From assembly GCF_002310815.1 (NCBI RefSeq), contig NZ_CP011032.1:784001-848000 (forward strand): a stretch of DNA of 64,000 nt. The letters are read 5' to 3'. The notes under the pieces were generated by a model. The model ran no database searches. It was not told the origin of the DNA and saw only the letters and a list, made by a program, of their open reading frames with translations. This document shows, piece after piece, positions 47,817 through 56,411 of the stretch. The stretch is from Pseudoalteromonas tunicata (lineage in GTDB: Bacteria; Pseudomonadota; Gammaproteobacteria; Enterobacterales; Alteromonadaceae). Each line of letters opens with the position of its first letter. Position 1 is the stretch's first letter. The translations under genes were made by a program, and so were the position numbers.

Positions 47817-48877
47817 AAATTCTAGATTGGTATTTAGGACGCAGTATTTTACAAACAACAGGATTTGCGCTGCTTGTTTTGGTTGGGATCAGTACCTTAA
47901 TTAAATTTATTGAACAACTTAAATATGTTGGCCGTGGTAGTTATGACGTAATGACGGCGGGTTTATATACCTTGTTTAGTATTCCCGCTGATGTGGTGAC
48001 GTTTTTTCCGATGGCGACCTTGATTGGCGGTTTAACTGGTTTGGGGGCGCTTGCTTCAAACAGTGAACTTGTGGTGATGCAAGCTGCGGGTTTATCTCGG
48101 TTTGAAATTATTCGCTCAGTGATGAAAACCGCACTAGTAATGGCGCTGTGTGTGATGGCAATGGGTGAGTGGGGCGTACCTGAGGCGCAGAAACAAGCTA
48201 AAGAATTACGTACTTATGCAATTTCGGGCGGCAGTATTTTTAATGCGCGCCAAGGAGTTTGGGCTAAAGATGGTGATGTTTTTTTAAATATTGATAACGT
48301 TGATGATAATGGCCAATTAAACGGTCTTAAAATGTATCAGTTTAATAAAAGCTTGGATCTGGTGGCTATTACGAATGCGCAAAGTGCTATCAGTCATCGT
48401 GATGGGTGGTTACTCAAAGGAGTAAAAACGATTTATCTTGATGAACAAGAAGTGCGCCAAGAAAATACGAAAGAGCAACTTTATGTTTCCGAGCTCACAC
48501 CCGACAAACTTGGAATTGTATCTCTTAAAGCCGAATCCTTATCTTTTACTGGCTTAATTGGTTACTTAGATTATTTGAAAAAGAATGAGCAAGATACCAG
48601 TAGTTATGAATTGGCGCTGTGGCGTAAATTGATGCAACCTGTGTCTATAGCTGTGATGCTGCTGGTCGCATTGTCGTTTATTTTTGGTCCATTACGTTCT
48701 GTAAGTATGGGCGCGCGCATAGTGATGGGAGTGATCACCGGTATTGTGTTTCATCTCAGTGATAAAATATTTGGTCCGATTGTTCTCGTTTATGAGTTAT
48801 CACCTGTCGTGGGTGCAGTTTTTCCAAGTTTACTCTTTATTGGAATTTCAATTTATCTCATCAAAAAACGCAGCTAA
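47813..48877 (+). CDS. lptG: LPS export ABC transporter permease LptG
   Basis: Partner of LptF in the LptB2FG complex. The 354 residues show the same 3 + 3 helix layout around a periplasmic domain. It begins at a TTG embedded in the lptF stop (TTGA overlap) with AAAAGGGAG upstream, a tight coupling that suits equal amounts of the two subunits. It ends inside the arm of its terminator. Confidence 0.96.
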   Translation: MKILDWYLGRSILQTTGFALLVLVGISTLIKFIEQLKYVGRGSYDVMTAGLYTLFSIPADVVTFFPMATLIGGLTGLGALASNSELVVMQAAGLSRFEIIRSVMKTALVMALCVMAMGEWGVPEAQKQAKELRTYAISGGSIFNARQGVWAKDGDVFLNIDNVDDNGQLNGLKMYQFNKSLDLVAITNAQSAISHRDGWLLKGVKTIYLDEQEVRQENTKEQLYVSELTPDKLGIVSLKAESLSFTGLIGYLDYLKKNEQDTSSYELALWRKLMQPVSIAVMLLVALSFIFGPLRSVSMGARIVMGVITGIVFHLSDKIFGPIVLVYELSPVVGAVFPSLLFIGISIYLIKKRS

Positions 48878-48890
48878 TGCTGCGTTTTTT
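48864..48890 (+). terminator. Intrinsic terminator overlapping the end of lptG
   Basis: Perfect 11-bp stem AAAAACGCAGC / GCTGCGTTTTT with loop TAAT. The last codons and stop of lptG form the left arm and loop. A T-run follows. It can also act on the convergent RDD gene. Confidence 0.92.
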
Positions 48891-48907
48891 ATTACTCTTT
48901 TTAATGC

Positions 48908-49405
48908 TTAGTCGAGTGAATTATAAATACGTTTATTTTCATCTTTAGTGAGAGTCACTATCTCAGTGCCCGCAATATAATCTTGTAATGCCCGTGGTTG
49001 TTTTAAATTAATCACTACAGCGAGATTACCAATTCCACCTAACGCGCAAATAGCACGAATAATAGCTTGTTTAAGCGTGATTTTTGAACCATCAAGCTGT
49101 TGTACTTTAAGACGCCATGCGCGCATACCAATTGTTTGGCCGCCTCGAGTCCAAAAATAGGCAAAAAAGCTGATACTGACCACAACTAAGAGCACGGTAC
49201 GAATGGTTCGAAGAAGTGGATTTTGTTGGATGAGTTCAGATACATCCGTCGCATTACCGAGGCTGATAACTTCAAACGAGAGTAGTGCTTGAATAAAAAA
49301 TAGATATAGCACCGTACTTAACATCGCAAAAGCAATAATCACTAATGCATCATAAAGCCAAGCGGCGGCACGACGCCAAAAACCAGTGCGTGGAAAAGAA
49401 GTCAT
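48908..49405 (-). CDS. RDD family membrane protein
   Basis: A 165-residue membrane protein with the RDD signature at the N-terminus (Arg-Arg in GFWRRAAAWLYD and the Asp in the following helix) and three to four hydrophobic segments, with FWTRGGQTIGMRAWRLKV in the middle. RDD proteins have been linked to Na+/H+ exchange in some bacteria but mostly lack a known role. The ATG at 49405 has an AGGG site and gives the usual RDD N-terminus. It converges on lptG. Confidence 0.9.
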   Translation of the reverse strand: MTSFPRTGFWRRAAAWLYDALVIIAFAMLSTVLYLFFIQALLSFEVISLGNATDVSELIQQNPLLRTIRTVLLVVVSISFFAYFWTRGGQTIGMRAWRLKVQQLDGSKITLKQAIIRAICALGGIGNLAVVINLKQPRALQDYIAGTEIVTLTKDENKRIYNSLD

Positions 49406-49595
49406 AATTACCCTAACAAAATCAGTTGTGCGATATTCTAACAAACAATTACTTAAACATGAATTAGTCTCGGTTTAAGTGCTGGAGAATGAGTAGAGTG
49501 TTTGTTTATCAAAAGGTTAACTCAATGGTTTTTTATATTTTAGATATAAATTGATTGATTGCTGAGCAGTTGAGCTGTCAGGACTAAAAAACAGC

Positions 49596-49623
49596 TTGCC
49601 GAGCGTCAGTAACTTTGTATAAT
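49596..49623 (+). promoter_or_regulatory. Predicted promoter of tRNA-Leu
   Basis: A -35 TTGCCG (49596-49601) and a perfect -10 TATAAT (49618-49623) with a 16-bp spacer lie about 115 bp upstream of the tRNA. This implies a leader of about 105 nt to be removed. The rest of the gap 49406-49737 shows no gene or other clear site. Confidence 0.65.
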
Positions 49624-49737
49624 GCCAACCCAAGAGACAGAAATACTGTATATAAATTTCTGCTCCAAAGTGGTTTTTCTTTATTTTCTCAATCGGTTGC
49701 ATGCAACTGTCGCGGAAGAAAATGAAAGAAAAATTAT

Positions 49738-49824
49738 GCCAGTGTGGTGAAATTGGTAGACACAGGGGATTCAAAATCCCCCGCCCTTAAAAGCGTGCCG
49801 GTTCGAGTCCGGCCACTGGTACCA
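49738..49824 (+). tRNA. tRNA-Leu (anticodon CAA)
   Basis: The 87-nt sequence folds as a tRNA with a long variable arm. The acceptor arms are GCCAGTG and CACTGGT (one G-U pair), then A and an encoded CCA. The anticodon stem GGGGA/TCCCC encloses TTCAAAA, giving CAA (49772-49774), which reads UUG. The D-arm contains the GGTAGACAC loop region, and the TpsiC loop GTTCGAGTCC is standard. It stands alone with its own promoter and terminator. Confidence 0.97.
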
Positions 49825-49830
49825 CTTTTT

Positions 49831-49860
49831 AAACCGTTACTTTTTAGTAGCGGTTTTTTT
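49831..49860 (+). terminator. Intrinsic terminator after tRNA-Leu
   Basis: Arms AAACCGTTAC and GTAGCGGTTT pair with one mismatch around a T-rich loop and are followed by a run of seven T. It starts 7 bp after the tRNA. Confidence 0.85.
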
Positions 49861-49937
49861 ATGTCTGTAAAACATATCGCGGATGCTAGGCATTACCTTC
49901 TTTGACTAAGTTCTTTGGCTAAGTTAGCTGACTTTTT

Positions 49938-49987
49938 ACCTTCTAGCTTTTAAATTTTTCCTTGATTAAATTTAAAAGCTAGAAGGT
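49938..49987. repeat. Perfect 20-bp inverted repeat with 10-base loop
   Basis: The arm 49938-49957 (ACCTTCTAGCTTTTAAATTT) is exactly complementary to 49968-49987, with the loop TTCCTTGATT. It is nested in a second inverted repeat, CTTTGGCTAA (49913-49922) and TTAGCCAAAG (50030-50039). No T-run follows the 20-bp hairpin, so it is not a standard terminator. It could be a small RNA structure, a remnant of a MITE-like element, or a protection hairpin for a transcript end. The origin is unknown. Confidence 0.85.
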
Positions 49988-50055
49988 GAATGAAGGTTAA
50001 AGCAAGAGGGCATGGCCTGCTCTAGAAGTTTAGCCAAAGATATAAATGCGTATTC

Positions 50056-50082
50056 GCTTCACTACTTATAAAGTAGTGAAGC
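50056..50082. terminator. Hairpin at the 3' end of the flavoprotein gene
   Basis: Perfect 12-bp stem GCTTCACTACTT / AAGTAGTGAAGC with a 3-base loop. It lies 5 bp past the stop of the minus-strand flavoprotein gene. Flanking T-runs are short. Confidence 0.7.
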
Positions 50083-50087
50083 TTTGT

Positions 50088-51323
50088 TTAGCACTTTAAA
50101 TAGTGGCAAACACCGAGCCCAGCTTTGCGGCCCGTGGCAAAACATGCAGTGAGTAAATAGCCACCTGTTGGCGCTTCCCAATCAAGCATTTCTCCCGCAC
50201 AAAACACACCGGGTAGGTTTTTTAGCATAAAAAACTCATCAACACTGTGCTCACACACACCGCCTGCGCTCGAAATTGCTTCGGCAATCGGTTTGGTTTG
50301 ATAAAAACGTACAGTGAGATTTTTAAGGCTCGCTGCTAAGTTTTCAGCGCCTTCAAGTTGGCTTTTATTAAAACATTCGTAGAGTAGGGCGGCTTTTACA
50401 CCACTAATCGCGACGGTGCGTTTTAAATATTTGCTGAAGGAATCTTTGCCTTGTTTACTGCTGAGCTTTTTAGTCAGTTGTGCGTGCGAATAATCGGGCA
50501 GTAAATCTATGCTTAGTTCGGCTTCACCACTGTGATTGATATGATCGCGAATGTATTTAGAAAACGCATAAATCAAACTGCCTTCCATACCATCTTGCGT
50601 GACAATACATTCTCCTTTGCGGGTCACGATATGCCCATCTAAGGTTTTGATGGTAAAGGCGACATTTTTAAGCGAACTACCAGCTTGATTTTTTTGCAGG
50701 TGCTCACTCCAACGGCTGTAAAAACCACAGTTGGCACTTTCAAGTGGTGCAAGTGCAATATTTTGTTTGGCTAGCAATGCTTGCCATGCGCCATCAGAGC
50801 CAAGGGTAGGCCAGCTACCACCGCCAAGTGCTAATACAATCGCATCGGCTGTCACTTCAATATCGGTATCGCCATGATTAAAGGTCAAGGTACGCTCAGT
50901 ACAATCAACTAAGCGATGACGCATGTTAAAAACAACGCCTGATTCTTTTAAGCGTTTTAGCCAGTTACGAAGAAGGGGGGCTGCTTTCATATCAGCTGGA
51001 AAAACTCGCCCTGAGCTGCCAACAAAGGTATCTATGCCTAATTCTTTTATCCATGCGCGCAAATTATCGGCATTAAATTGCTGTAACGACGGTTCAAGCC
51101 ATGGTGCTTTGTTGTAATAGCGAGTAACAAAATCAGCATAAGGCTCAGAGTGGGTAATATTCATTCCGCCAACTCCGGCCAGTAAAAACTTACGACACGC
51201 ACTGGGTTTTGCATCGTAGACTGCAACATGATGCCCTTGTGCGCGGATAACTTCAGCGGCCATCAAGCCCGCAGGCCCTGCGCCAACAATAATGACAGAT
51301 TTAACTTGTTGCACAGAACTCAC
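50088..51323 (-). CDS. TIGR03862-type flavoprotein (HI0933/BaiN-like NAD(P)/FAD-dependent oxidoreductase)
   Basis: A 411-residue FAD-binding protein of the HI0933-like superfamily. The N-terminal dinucleotide-binding motif is VIIVGAGPAGLMAAE. LLAGVGGMNITHSE and SSGRVFPADMKAAPLLR are typical of the PP_4765-like subfamily, and GGGSWPTLGSDG and the C-terminal GEMLDWEAPTGGYLLTACFATG complete the FAD site. The substrate is unknown; relatives include flavoproteins acting on bile acids or reduced menaquinone-like compounds. It is monocistronic. Confidence 0.9.
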   Translation of the reverse strand: MSSVQQVKSVIIVGAGPAGLMAAEVIRAQGHHVAVYDAKPSACRKFLLAGVGGMNITHSEPYADFVTRYYNKAPWLEPSLQQFNADNLRAWIKELGIDTFVGSSGRVFPADMKAAPLLRNWLKRLKESGVVFNMRHRLVDCTERTLTFNHGDTDIEVTADAIVLALGGGSWPTLGSDGAWQALLAKQNIALAPLESANCGFYSRWSEHLQKNQAGSSLKNVAFTIKTLDGHIVTRKGECIVTQDGMEGSLIYAFSKYIRDHINHSGEAELSIDLLPDYSHAQLTKKLSSKQGKDSFSKYLKRTVAISGVKAALLYECFNKSQLEGAENLAASLKNLTVRFYQTKPIAEAISSAGGVCEHSVDEFFMLKNLPGVFCAGEMLDWEAPTGGYLLTACFATGRKAGLGVCHYLKC

Positions 51324-51409
51324 CTTTACAAAAAAGAGGGCATGATAAAGAAAAATACTGTGAGTATATAGCTAGAAATAGAAAAAACGTGAATCTATGA
51401 GTTAATTAG

Positions 51410-51565
51410 CCTCAAGACCGCATCATTAATCTATCTAAGGAGGCTATTTTAAAGGTTCACAGCGTCAGATTAACTTGCAATGGACTCGCTATTGATGCGC
51501 CAATCGATCTTGTCGCTTTTAAAAATCTCTGGCGAGAGATAAATGATTCAGATATTTCTATTTAA
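51410..51565 (+). pseudogene. Possible remnant of a coding region without start codon
   Basis: In the 334-bp gap 51324-51657 the frame is open from 51410 to a stop at 51563-51565 and encodes about 51 residues of balanced, protein-like composition (containing GLAIDAPIDLVAFKNLW). There is no ATG, GTG or TTG in that frame before the conserved-looking part. A strong AAGGAGG lies at 51437-51443, followed by ATT. It may be the tail of a decayed gene or a chance open frame. I do not recognise the peptide. Confidence 0.25.
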
Positions 51566-51606
51566 TACATTGGTAAATAATTCATCCAGAACTGGAATTC
51601 AATTAA

Positions 51607-51634
51607 AAAAAGCGCCTGAGAATTAGGCGCTTTG
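51607..51634 (-). terminator. Intrinsic terminator of the esterase gene
   Basis: Stem AAAGCGCCT / AGGCGCTTT with a 7-base loop, and an A-run that is a T-run on the minus strand. It follows the ohr-esterase pair. The sequence CACCCCAACAAA on the minus strand leads into the hairpin, as at the subtilase terminator. Confidence 0.88.
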
Positions 51635-51657
51635 TTGGGGTGCTCATTCGAACTGAC

Positions 51658-52680
51658 TTAGTTTAAATGTTTTTTCAACGCGTTACCTGCTTGATCAAGT
51701 GAATCTTGAACAGCTGGAATATTGCTTAGCGGGTTCAGTAAACCAAAGTCATGGATCATGCCGTTATAACGCGTCACTGTAACTGCAACGCCTGCGGCAT
51801 TAAGTTTACGGCCGTACGCTTCTGCTTCATCACGTAAAATATCTTTTTCAGCCACTTGAATTAATGCCGGTGGTAAACTAGTTAATTGTTCAACCGACGC
51901 ACGTAAAGGTGCAGCATAGATTTCGTTACGTTGCTGCGGGGTTTCTAAGTAGTTGTTCCACATCCATTCCATCACGTTGCTACTAAGGAAGTGACCTTGA
52001 GCATATTCATTATACGATGGGTAGTTAGGGTTAGAATCCGTTACTGGCCATAACAATAGTTGGAATTTGATATTAGGAGTGCCCGCTTCTTTGGCTTTGA
52101 TGCTAATAACGGTTGCCATATTACCACCGGCACTGTTACCCGCTACGGCAAGGCGTGAGCCATCAATGCCAATTTTCTTACCATTTTCAGCTACCCATTT
52201 TGTTGCGGCATAACCTTGATTAATCGCAGTTGGGTATTTCACTTCAGGTGAGAGAGCATAATCTACATACACCGCCGCCGCACCAGAACGAACAACTAAG
52301 TCTCTGATTAAACGTTCATGTGTTGGGAAGTCCCCTAATACCCAGCCGCCGCCATGAAAATACATAAATGCAGGTAAATCGCCTTTAGCGTTGACCGGTT
52401 TTACGATCACAAGATCAATGCTTTCGCCATTCACCTTAATTGTTTTTTTCGTTACATCGGCTGCAGGTAAAACCGCGCCTTGTTGCGCGCCTTCTAATAC
52501 TTTACGTACATCTTGGTGCGAACGTTTGTGAAGTGGCAGGCCTGTGTCTTGTGCTAATACTTCAAGAAATGCTTGAGTATTGATTTCAGTACCAGGAGAG
52601 CCAGCTTTGCTTGCTGCAAAAGCGGATGTCGTCATCATTAAAGATAAGGCTGTAGTAATTGCGAGTGATAATTTTTTCAT
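51658..52680 (-). CDS. Secreted alpha/beta hydrolase (HSL-type esterase/lipase)
   Basis: A 340-residue protein with a signal peptide (cleavage after SAFA). The mature enzyme belongs to the hormone-sensitive-lipase-like group: the oxyanion motif HGGGW (about residue 109), the nucleophile in GNSAGG (about 181), the catalytic Asp in AEKDIL and the His in MIHDFG. It should hydrolyse short to medium acyl esters in the periplasm or outside. It starts 2 bp after ohr on the same strand, so the two form an operon. Confidence 0.93.
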   Translation of the reverse strand: MKKLSLAITTALSLMMTTSAFAASKAGSPGTEINTQAFLEVLAQDTGLPLHKRSHQDVRKVLEGAQQGAVLPAADVTKKTIKVNGESIDLVIVKPVNAKGDLPAFMYFHGGGWVLGDFPTHERLIRDLVVRSGAAAVYVDYALSPEVKYPTAINQGYAATKWVAENGKKIGIDGSRLAVAGNSAGGNMATVISIKAKEAGTPNIKFQLLLWPVTDSNPNYPSYNEYAQGHFLSSNVMEWMWNNYLETPQQRNEIYAAPLRASVEQLTSLPPALIQVAEKDILRDEAEAYGRKLNAAGVAVTVTRYNGMIHDFGLLNPLSNIPAVQDSLDQAGNALKKHLN

Positions 52681-52682
52681 TG

Positions 52683-53108
52683 TTAAACTGTAACCTGTGT
52701 TGTGACGTTAATATTGCCGCGAGTGGCGTTTGAATATGGGCAAACCAAATGGGCTTCTTCGATTAACTCATTCGCTGCTTGTGTGCTTAACCCAGGTAAA
52801 AACACCGTTAAATCAGTACTAATTGCAAAACCGATACCTTGAGGGTTGTGACCAATTCCTACGGTTGCATTTACCGATAAATCGGCTGGCAATTTTACTT
52901 TTTTTTGCTGAGCAACAAATTTTAATGCGCCAATAAAGCAGGCAGAATAACCAGCAGCAAAAAGTTGTTCTGGGTTTGTACCTTCGCCGCCAAGACCACC
53001 TAATTCTTTTGGTGTACTCAGTGCGACATTTAGTTTTTCATCGTTAGAAACTGAGCGACCATCACGTCCTCCAGTAGATAAAACCGTGGCCTGATAAATA
53101 CTTTGCAT
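52683..53108 (-). CDS. ohr: Organic hydroperoxide resistance protein (Ohr, OsmC family)
   Basis: A 141-residue thiol peroxidase that reduces organic hydroperoxides. The two redox Cys lie in YSACFIGAL and [25 protein letters not shown] at the N-terminus and the [19 protein letters not shown] stretch are diagnostic. The ATG at 53108 has an AAGGA site; the frame is open 72 bp further upstream but that part is not Ohr-like. No ohrR regulator lies nearby. It is followed 2 bp later by a secreted esterase gene, an unusual partner. Confidence 0.95.
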   Translation of the reverse strand: MQSIYQATVLSTGGRDGRSVSNDEKLNVALSTPKELGGLGGEGTNPEQLFAAGYSACFIGALKFVAQQKKVKLPADLSVNATVGIGHNPQGIGFAISTDLTVFLPGLSTQAANELIEEAHLVCPYSNATRGNINVTTQVTV

Positions 53109-53468
53109 GATCTTTTCCTTTTTAAATATGCTTACTGTAACGCAATAACCACCTTGGATTTGTTGCGTTTTTTTAATCAATGTGGGCTGTACTCGTTGCC
53201 TTGTGAGGTGTACTGAGTAGGCGAAAGAGATGTTAAACGCTGTTGTCTTTTTTATCTCTGATGAAAGTCTGATAAAGTTTTTGATGTAAAAGAAATGGTT
53301 AATTATCCTTATAAATCAATTTCCTTGGAGATACTTATTATTCCTTATAGAGATCTTATGGAAGTCTAAAAGGCTTTTATATTGTGTGCTTGCTACCAAG
53401 TAAGGTACTATCTAGGTCGGAAATGCGGGTGTTTTTGGGCTTAAACGCTAAAAGGTTGATAGTTAAAA
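53109..53468. other. 360-bp intergenic region between ohr and the ToxR-like gene
   Basis: The divergent regulatory region for ohr (minus) and the membrane regulator (plus). I see one inverted repeat, AACGCAA (53139-53145) and TTGCGTT (53163-53169), followed by a T-run, close to the ohr start. No convincing promoter, regulator box or small gene stands out. Confidence 0.4.
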
Positions 53469-55610
53469 ATGGATTTGATTGTTGCGTTAAAATTTGGGCC
53501 GTGGTCTTTAGAGCCCCATAGGTGTTTATTAACTTCAAGTGATATTGAAAAAGAACTCGACCCGCTTTCGTATAAATTGTTGTCTTACTTTTTGGCCTGC
53601 GGCAATAAAATTACTACTCGAGATGAGTTAGCCGAACATGTTTGGGGTCAGCGATATGTTGATGATAATGCAATATACCGAGCAATATCTGAACTAAGAA
53701 AACACCTTCATCACCCCGATTACACTCAACCTTTTATTAAAACACACCATAAAAAAGGTTATAGTTTTACAGCTCGTGTATCAGCGCACCATCAAGAACC
53801 GCTTTTAAATGAAGTCATTAATGATCTACCGGCTAACATCGAGCTATTAGAGCAATCAGTACTGGCTAATGAGCCTGAGCTAGTAGCCGTAAAAAAAAGC
53901 TCAATGCAGCGTTATGTTGTAGCAGGATTCGCGTTTTTACTTTGTATAGGTGTATTGGCGTGGGGGATATTTGCAAGCCAAACAATGCCAACGACGCAGC
54001 AAGCACCTCTTTTAACACAAGCGCATGGTGATGATAAGTTAGGCGATAGTATTCATAACCCTTCAATTACCTGGGAGCCGGGTGCTGAATACAATCCACT
54101 AATTTCATTCGACCAAGCATTTTTTGCGTATAGAAATAATTTAAATGGCCTTGATCACAGTTATGTGCAACGCGTCTCTGATCAGTACAAAATCCAGTTA
54201 ACCTATCGAGATAAAAATATTGATGTGCTGTCATGGCAAGCACAAAGCCATCAGTTATTGGCGGCTGTGTCTGATGAATTATCTTGTGATTTTGTTGTAT
54301 TTAATATTGCTTCATTCCCTGATTTAATTGAGCCAACAGTTTTAATTCCTTGTGGGCGTTTGCTTAATAACTCAGCGCAATTAAGCGCGAATAATCAGTA
54401 TTTATATTATGTAAAACCAATACAAAGGCTGATTAAAACCAGCATTTATCGCTATGATTTGGCAAGTGGTAGCGAAATTGAATTAATCCCACCTCGTGAT
54501 CTGTATGGCGAGGTTTTGCACTTTGAGCTCTCGAAAGATGAAAGTAAAATAGCCCTGTTTACCGCTGATTTTAAAACACCAATGCACGTTGGTTTATTTA
54601 ATCTTGAATCTATGTCTTATCAAACGCTGTTGAATTTAGAGCATAATTATTATGGTTTTGCGATGGATTGGACTTTGGACGACCAAGAACTCATGATTGC
54701 TGATCAAAATAATTTTTACCATATTAACGTGCATTCTTTGGTTGTGCGTAAGACAGAGCTCGCGAGTAATTTAAATCCTTATTATCTTGAATATGAGTCG
54801 TCAAATAGTCTGCTATATACCCCTTTCATTGAAAGGCATGCTGGTTTAGTGCAATTTACGGATTTGTTTAGTGGTACGCCTACGGCTGGTGGTATACCGA
54901 TTTATCAGTCTGATATGCATAGTTATAATCCTGTTGTATCGAAGCATTCTGGTATTTTTTTCGCATCAAATCGTACTGGTACACATGAGTTATGGCAAGG
55001 TGGGCAAGGAGAGCTTAAAAAGATATCAAATCTTAATGATATTGATGGGGTGCTTGGGCCTATTCGTGAATCAACCAGTGGCGATTATGTTTTATTTAAA
55101 CAGCGCGAAAGATTAAAGTTAATTCGTTTGTCTGATCAAGAACTAATTGAAATAAATGAATTGCCAGACAAAGTATGCCGTTATTATTGGTCTGACAATA
55201 CTATTATTTACTCACTTGATACGCCTGATAGTTCACAAATTTGGCAATTTGATTTAGTACTTCGCAAGCATCAATTACTGGCTGAAAATGGTGGGCGTAG
55301 TCTATTGGTAAATGAGCTTGGTAAGGTGTTTTATATTGAAAGTAATGTACTAATTAATATTGAAACAAATGAGCGTTTAACGCTGAATTTACCAAGTTTT
55401 GATCCTAACTTTAGCATCATGACAGCGCAATATTTATATGTGCATGATGCGATTCAGTTTATTTATCGCGTTAATTTACTAACGGGCGACGTTAACAAAG
55501 ATTCTTTGGTGATTTCTCCTGGTGAAATGACAATAAACCAACATAATAACTCAGTGATCATCACTAAATTTACTTTGGCCGATACATCAATAAAACGCAT
55601 GGTGTGGTAA
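53469..55610 (+). CDS. ToxR/CadC-like membrane-bound winged-helix regulator with periplasmic propeller-like domain
   Basis: A 713-residue protein. Residues 1-105 form an OmpR-type winged helix, with LDPLSYKLLSYFL, RDELAEHVWG, AIYRAISELRKHL and THHKKGYSF. A membrane helix at about 144-165 follows. The rest (about 170-713) is periplasmic and contains WD40/PD40-like beta segments, such as the SADISLYYVKP- and FASNRTGTHELWQGG-type strands, as in TolB-like propellers. A single-protein signal transducer is likely: the outer domain senses and the cytoplasmic domain binds DNA. Its targets are unknown. The DsbA-like lipoprotein gene lies 131 bp downstream. Confidence 0.88.
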   Translation: MDLIVALKFGPWSLEPHRCLLTSSDIEKELDPLSYKLLSYFLACGNKITTRDELAEHVWGQRYVDDNAIYRAISELRKHLHHPDYTQPFIKTHHKKGYSFTARVSAHHQEPLLNEVINDLPANIELLEQSVLANEPELVAVKKSSMQRYVVAGFAFLLCIGVLAWGIFASQTMPTTQQAPLLTQAHGDDKLGDSIHNPSITWEPGAEYNPLISFDQAFFAYRNNLNGLDHSYVQRVSDQYKIQLTYRDKNIDVLSWQAQSHQLLAAVSDELSCDFVVFNIASFPDLIEPTVLIPCGRLLNNSAQLSANNQYLYYVKPIQRLIKTSIYRYDLASGSEIELIPPRDLYGEVLHFELSKDESKIALFTADFKTPMHVGLFNLESMSYQTLLNLEHNYYGFAMDWTLDDQELMIADQNNFYHINVHSLVVRKTELASNLNPYYLEYESSNSLLYTPFIERHAGLVQFTDLFSGTPTAGGIPIYQSDMHSYNPVVSKHSGIFFASNRTGTHELWQGGQGELKKISNLNDIDGVLGPIRESTSGDYVLFKQRERLKLIRLSDQELIEINELPDKVCRYYWSDNTIIYSLDTPDSSQIWQFDLVLRKHQLLAENGGRSLLVNELGKVFYIESNVLINIETNERLTLNLPSFDPNFSIMTAQYLYVHDAIQFIYRVNLLTGDVNKDSLVISPGEMTINQHNNSVIITKFTLADTSIKRMVW

Positions 55611-55741
55611 AAAATGATTATCATCAGAGGCGTTGAAAAACATTTTTGTATCTATTTGTTAGGGTTTTATAATTAAGCGCTGATATTCATGTCTTTTTCT
55701 TTTATTATCGAACTAATTGAAACTAACTAAGAATAAGAACA

Positions 55742-56404
55742 ATGAAAAAACGCTACCTACTTGCCAGTCTTTTAATGACTGCATCGTTAACTGCTTGCTC
55801 AAAAGTAGATGAAACAGCAGCTGCTTCAACTTCAACCGTCAGTGCTACTGAAAATACCTCAGCCGTCACTTCATCTTATCAAGAAGGAGTGCATTATCGC
55901 CTTGTGACGGGCATTAATAATGAAGGGGCACAAAAACCGTTTTTAGTTGAATATTTCTGGCTTGGCTGCCCACATTGCCAGCATTTTGAAGAACCATTAC
56001 AAGCTTATAAAGCCAAGCACCCAGAACTCGGTTTTGTGCGAAAACATGCTGTTATTGCCGAGCATTGGGTTAATGATGGTCGTATTTTTTATGCGCTGGC
56101 TCAAACCAATAACATGGCGCATTTTGCTGATTTATTCGATTTATATAAAAAAGGCATGACCCAAGAAAGCTTTGATGCTTTTTTTACTCGTCATAACATT
56201 GATCAAGAAGCCTTTTTAAAAGTGGCAGGTCAAGACCCTGAAGTTCTGACTAAAATGCAGCAGAGCTTCGATGAAATGAATAACAATAAGATGACCAGTG
56301 TGCCTTCAATTGTTGTTAATGGTCAGTATTTAATCATGGCACATGAAGATTTACGCTCTAATGACGCTTATTTTAAATTAGTTGATTACCTGCTAACAAA
56401 ATAA
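55742..56404 (+). CDS. DsbA family thiol:disulfide oxidoreductase, predicted lipoprotein
   Basis: A 220-residue thioredoxin-fold protein. The N-terminus is a lipoprotein signal with lipobox LTAC (Cys at residue 19); Ser at +2 suggests the outer membrane. A Ser/Thr/Ala-rich spacer (about 20-50) precedes the DsbA domain. The active site is CPHC, in WLGCPHCQHF, and the cis-Pro loop is TSVPSIVVNG. It should catalyse disulfide formation in secreted proteins. The membrane tether differs from classical soluble DsbA. A GNAT gene starts 7 bp later. Confidence 0.9.
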   Translation: MKKRYLLASLLMTASLTACSKVDETAAASTSTVSATENTSAVTSSYQEGVHYRLVTGINNEGAQKPFLVEYFWLGCPHCQHFEEPLQAYKAKHPELGFVRKHAVIAEHWVNDGRIFYALAQTNNMAHFADLFDLYKKGMTQESFDAFFTRHNIDQEAFLKVAGQDPEVLTKMQQSFDEMNNNKMTSVPSIVVNGQYLIMAHEDLRSNDAYFKLVDYLLTK

Positions 56405-56411
56405 GGTGATG

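Noticed and set aside
49517..49774. 85-codon minus-strand open frame across the tRNA promoter and tRNA-Leu
   Set aside because: It overlaps a clear tRNA and its promoter and has no protein-like features.
55610..55632. Fur-like half site after the ToxR-like gene
   Set aside because: Only the right half ATTATCA matches; the left half is an A-run, so a Fur box cannot be supported.
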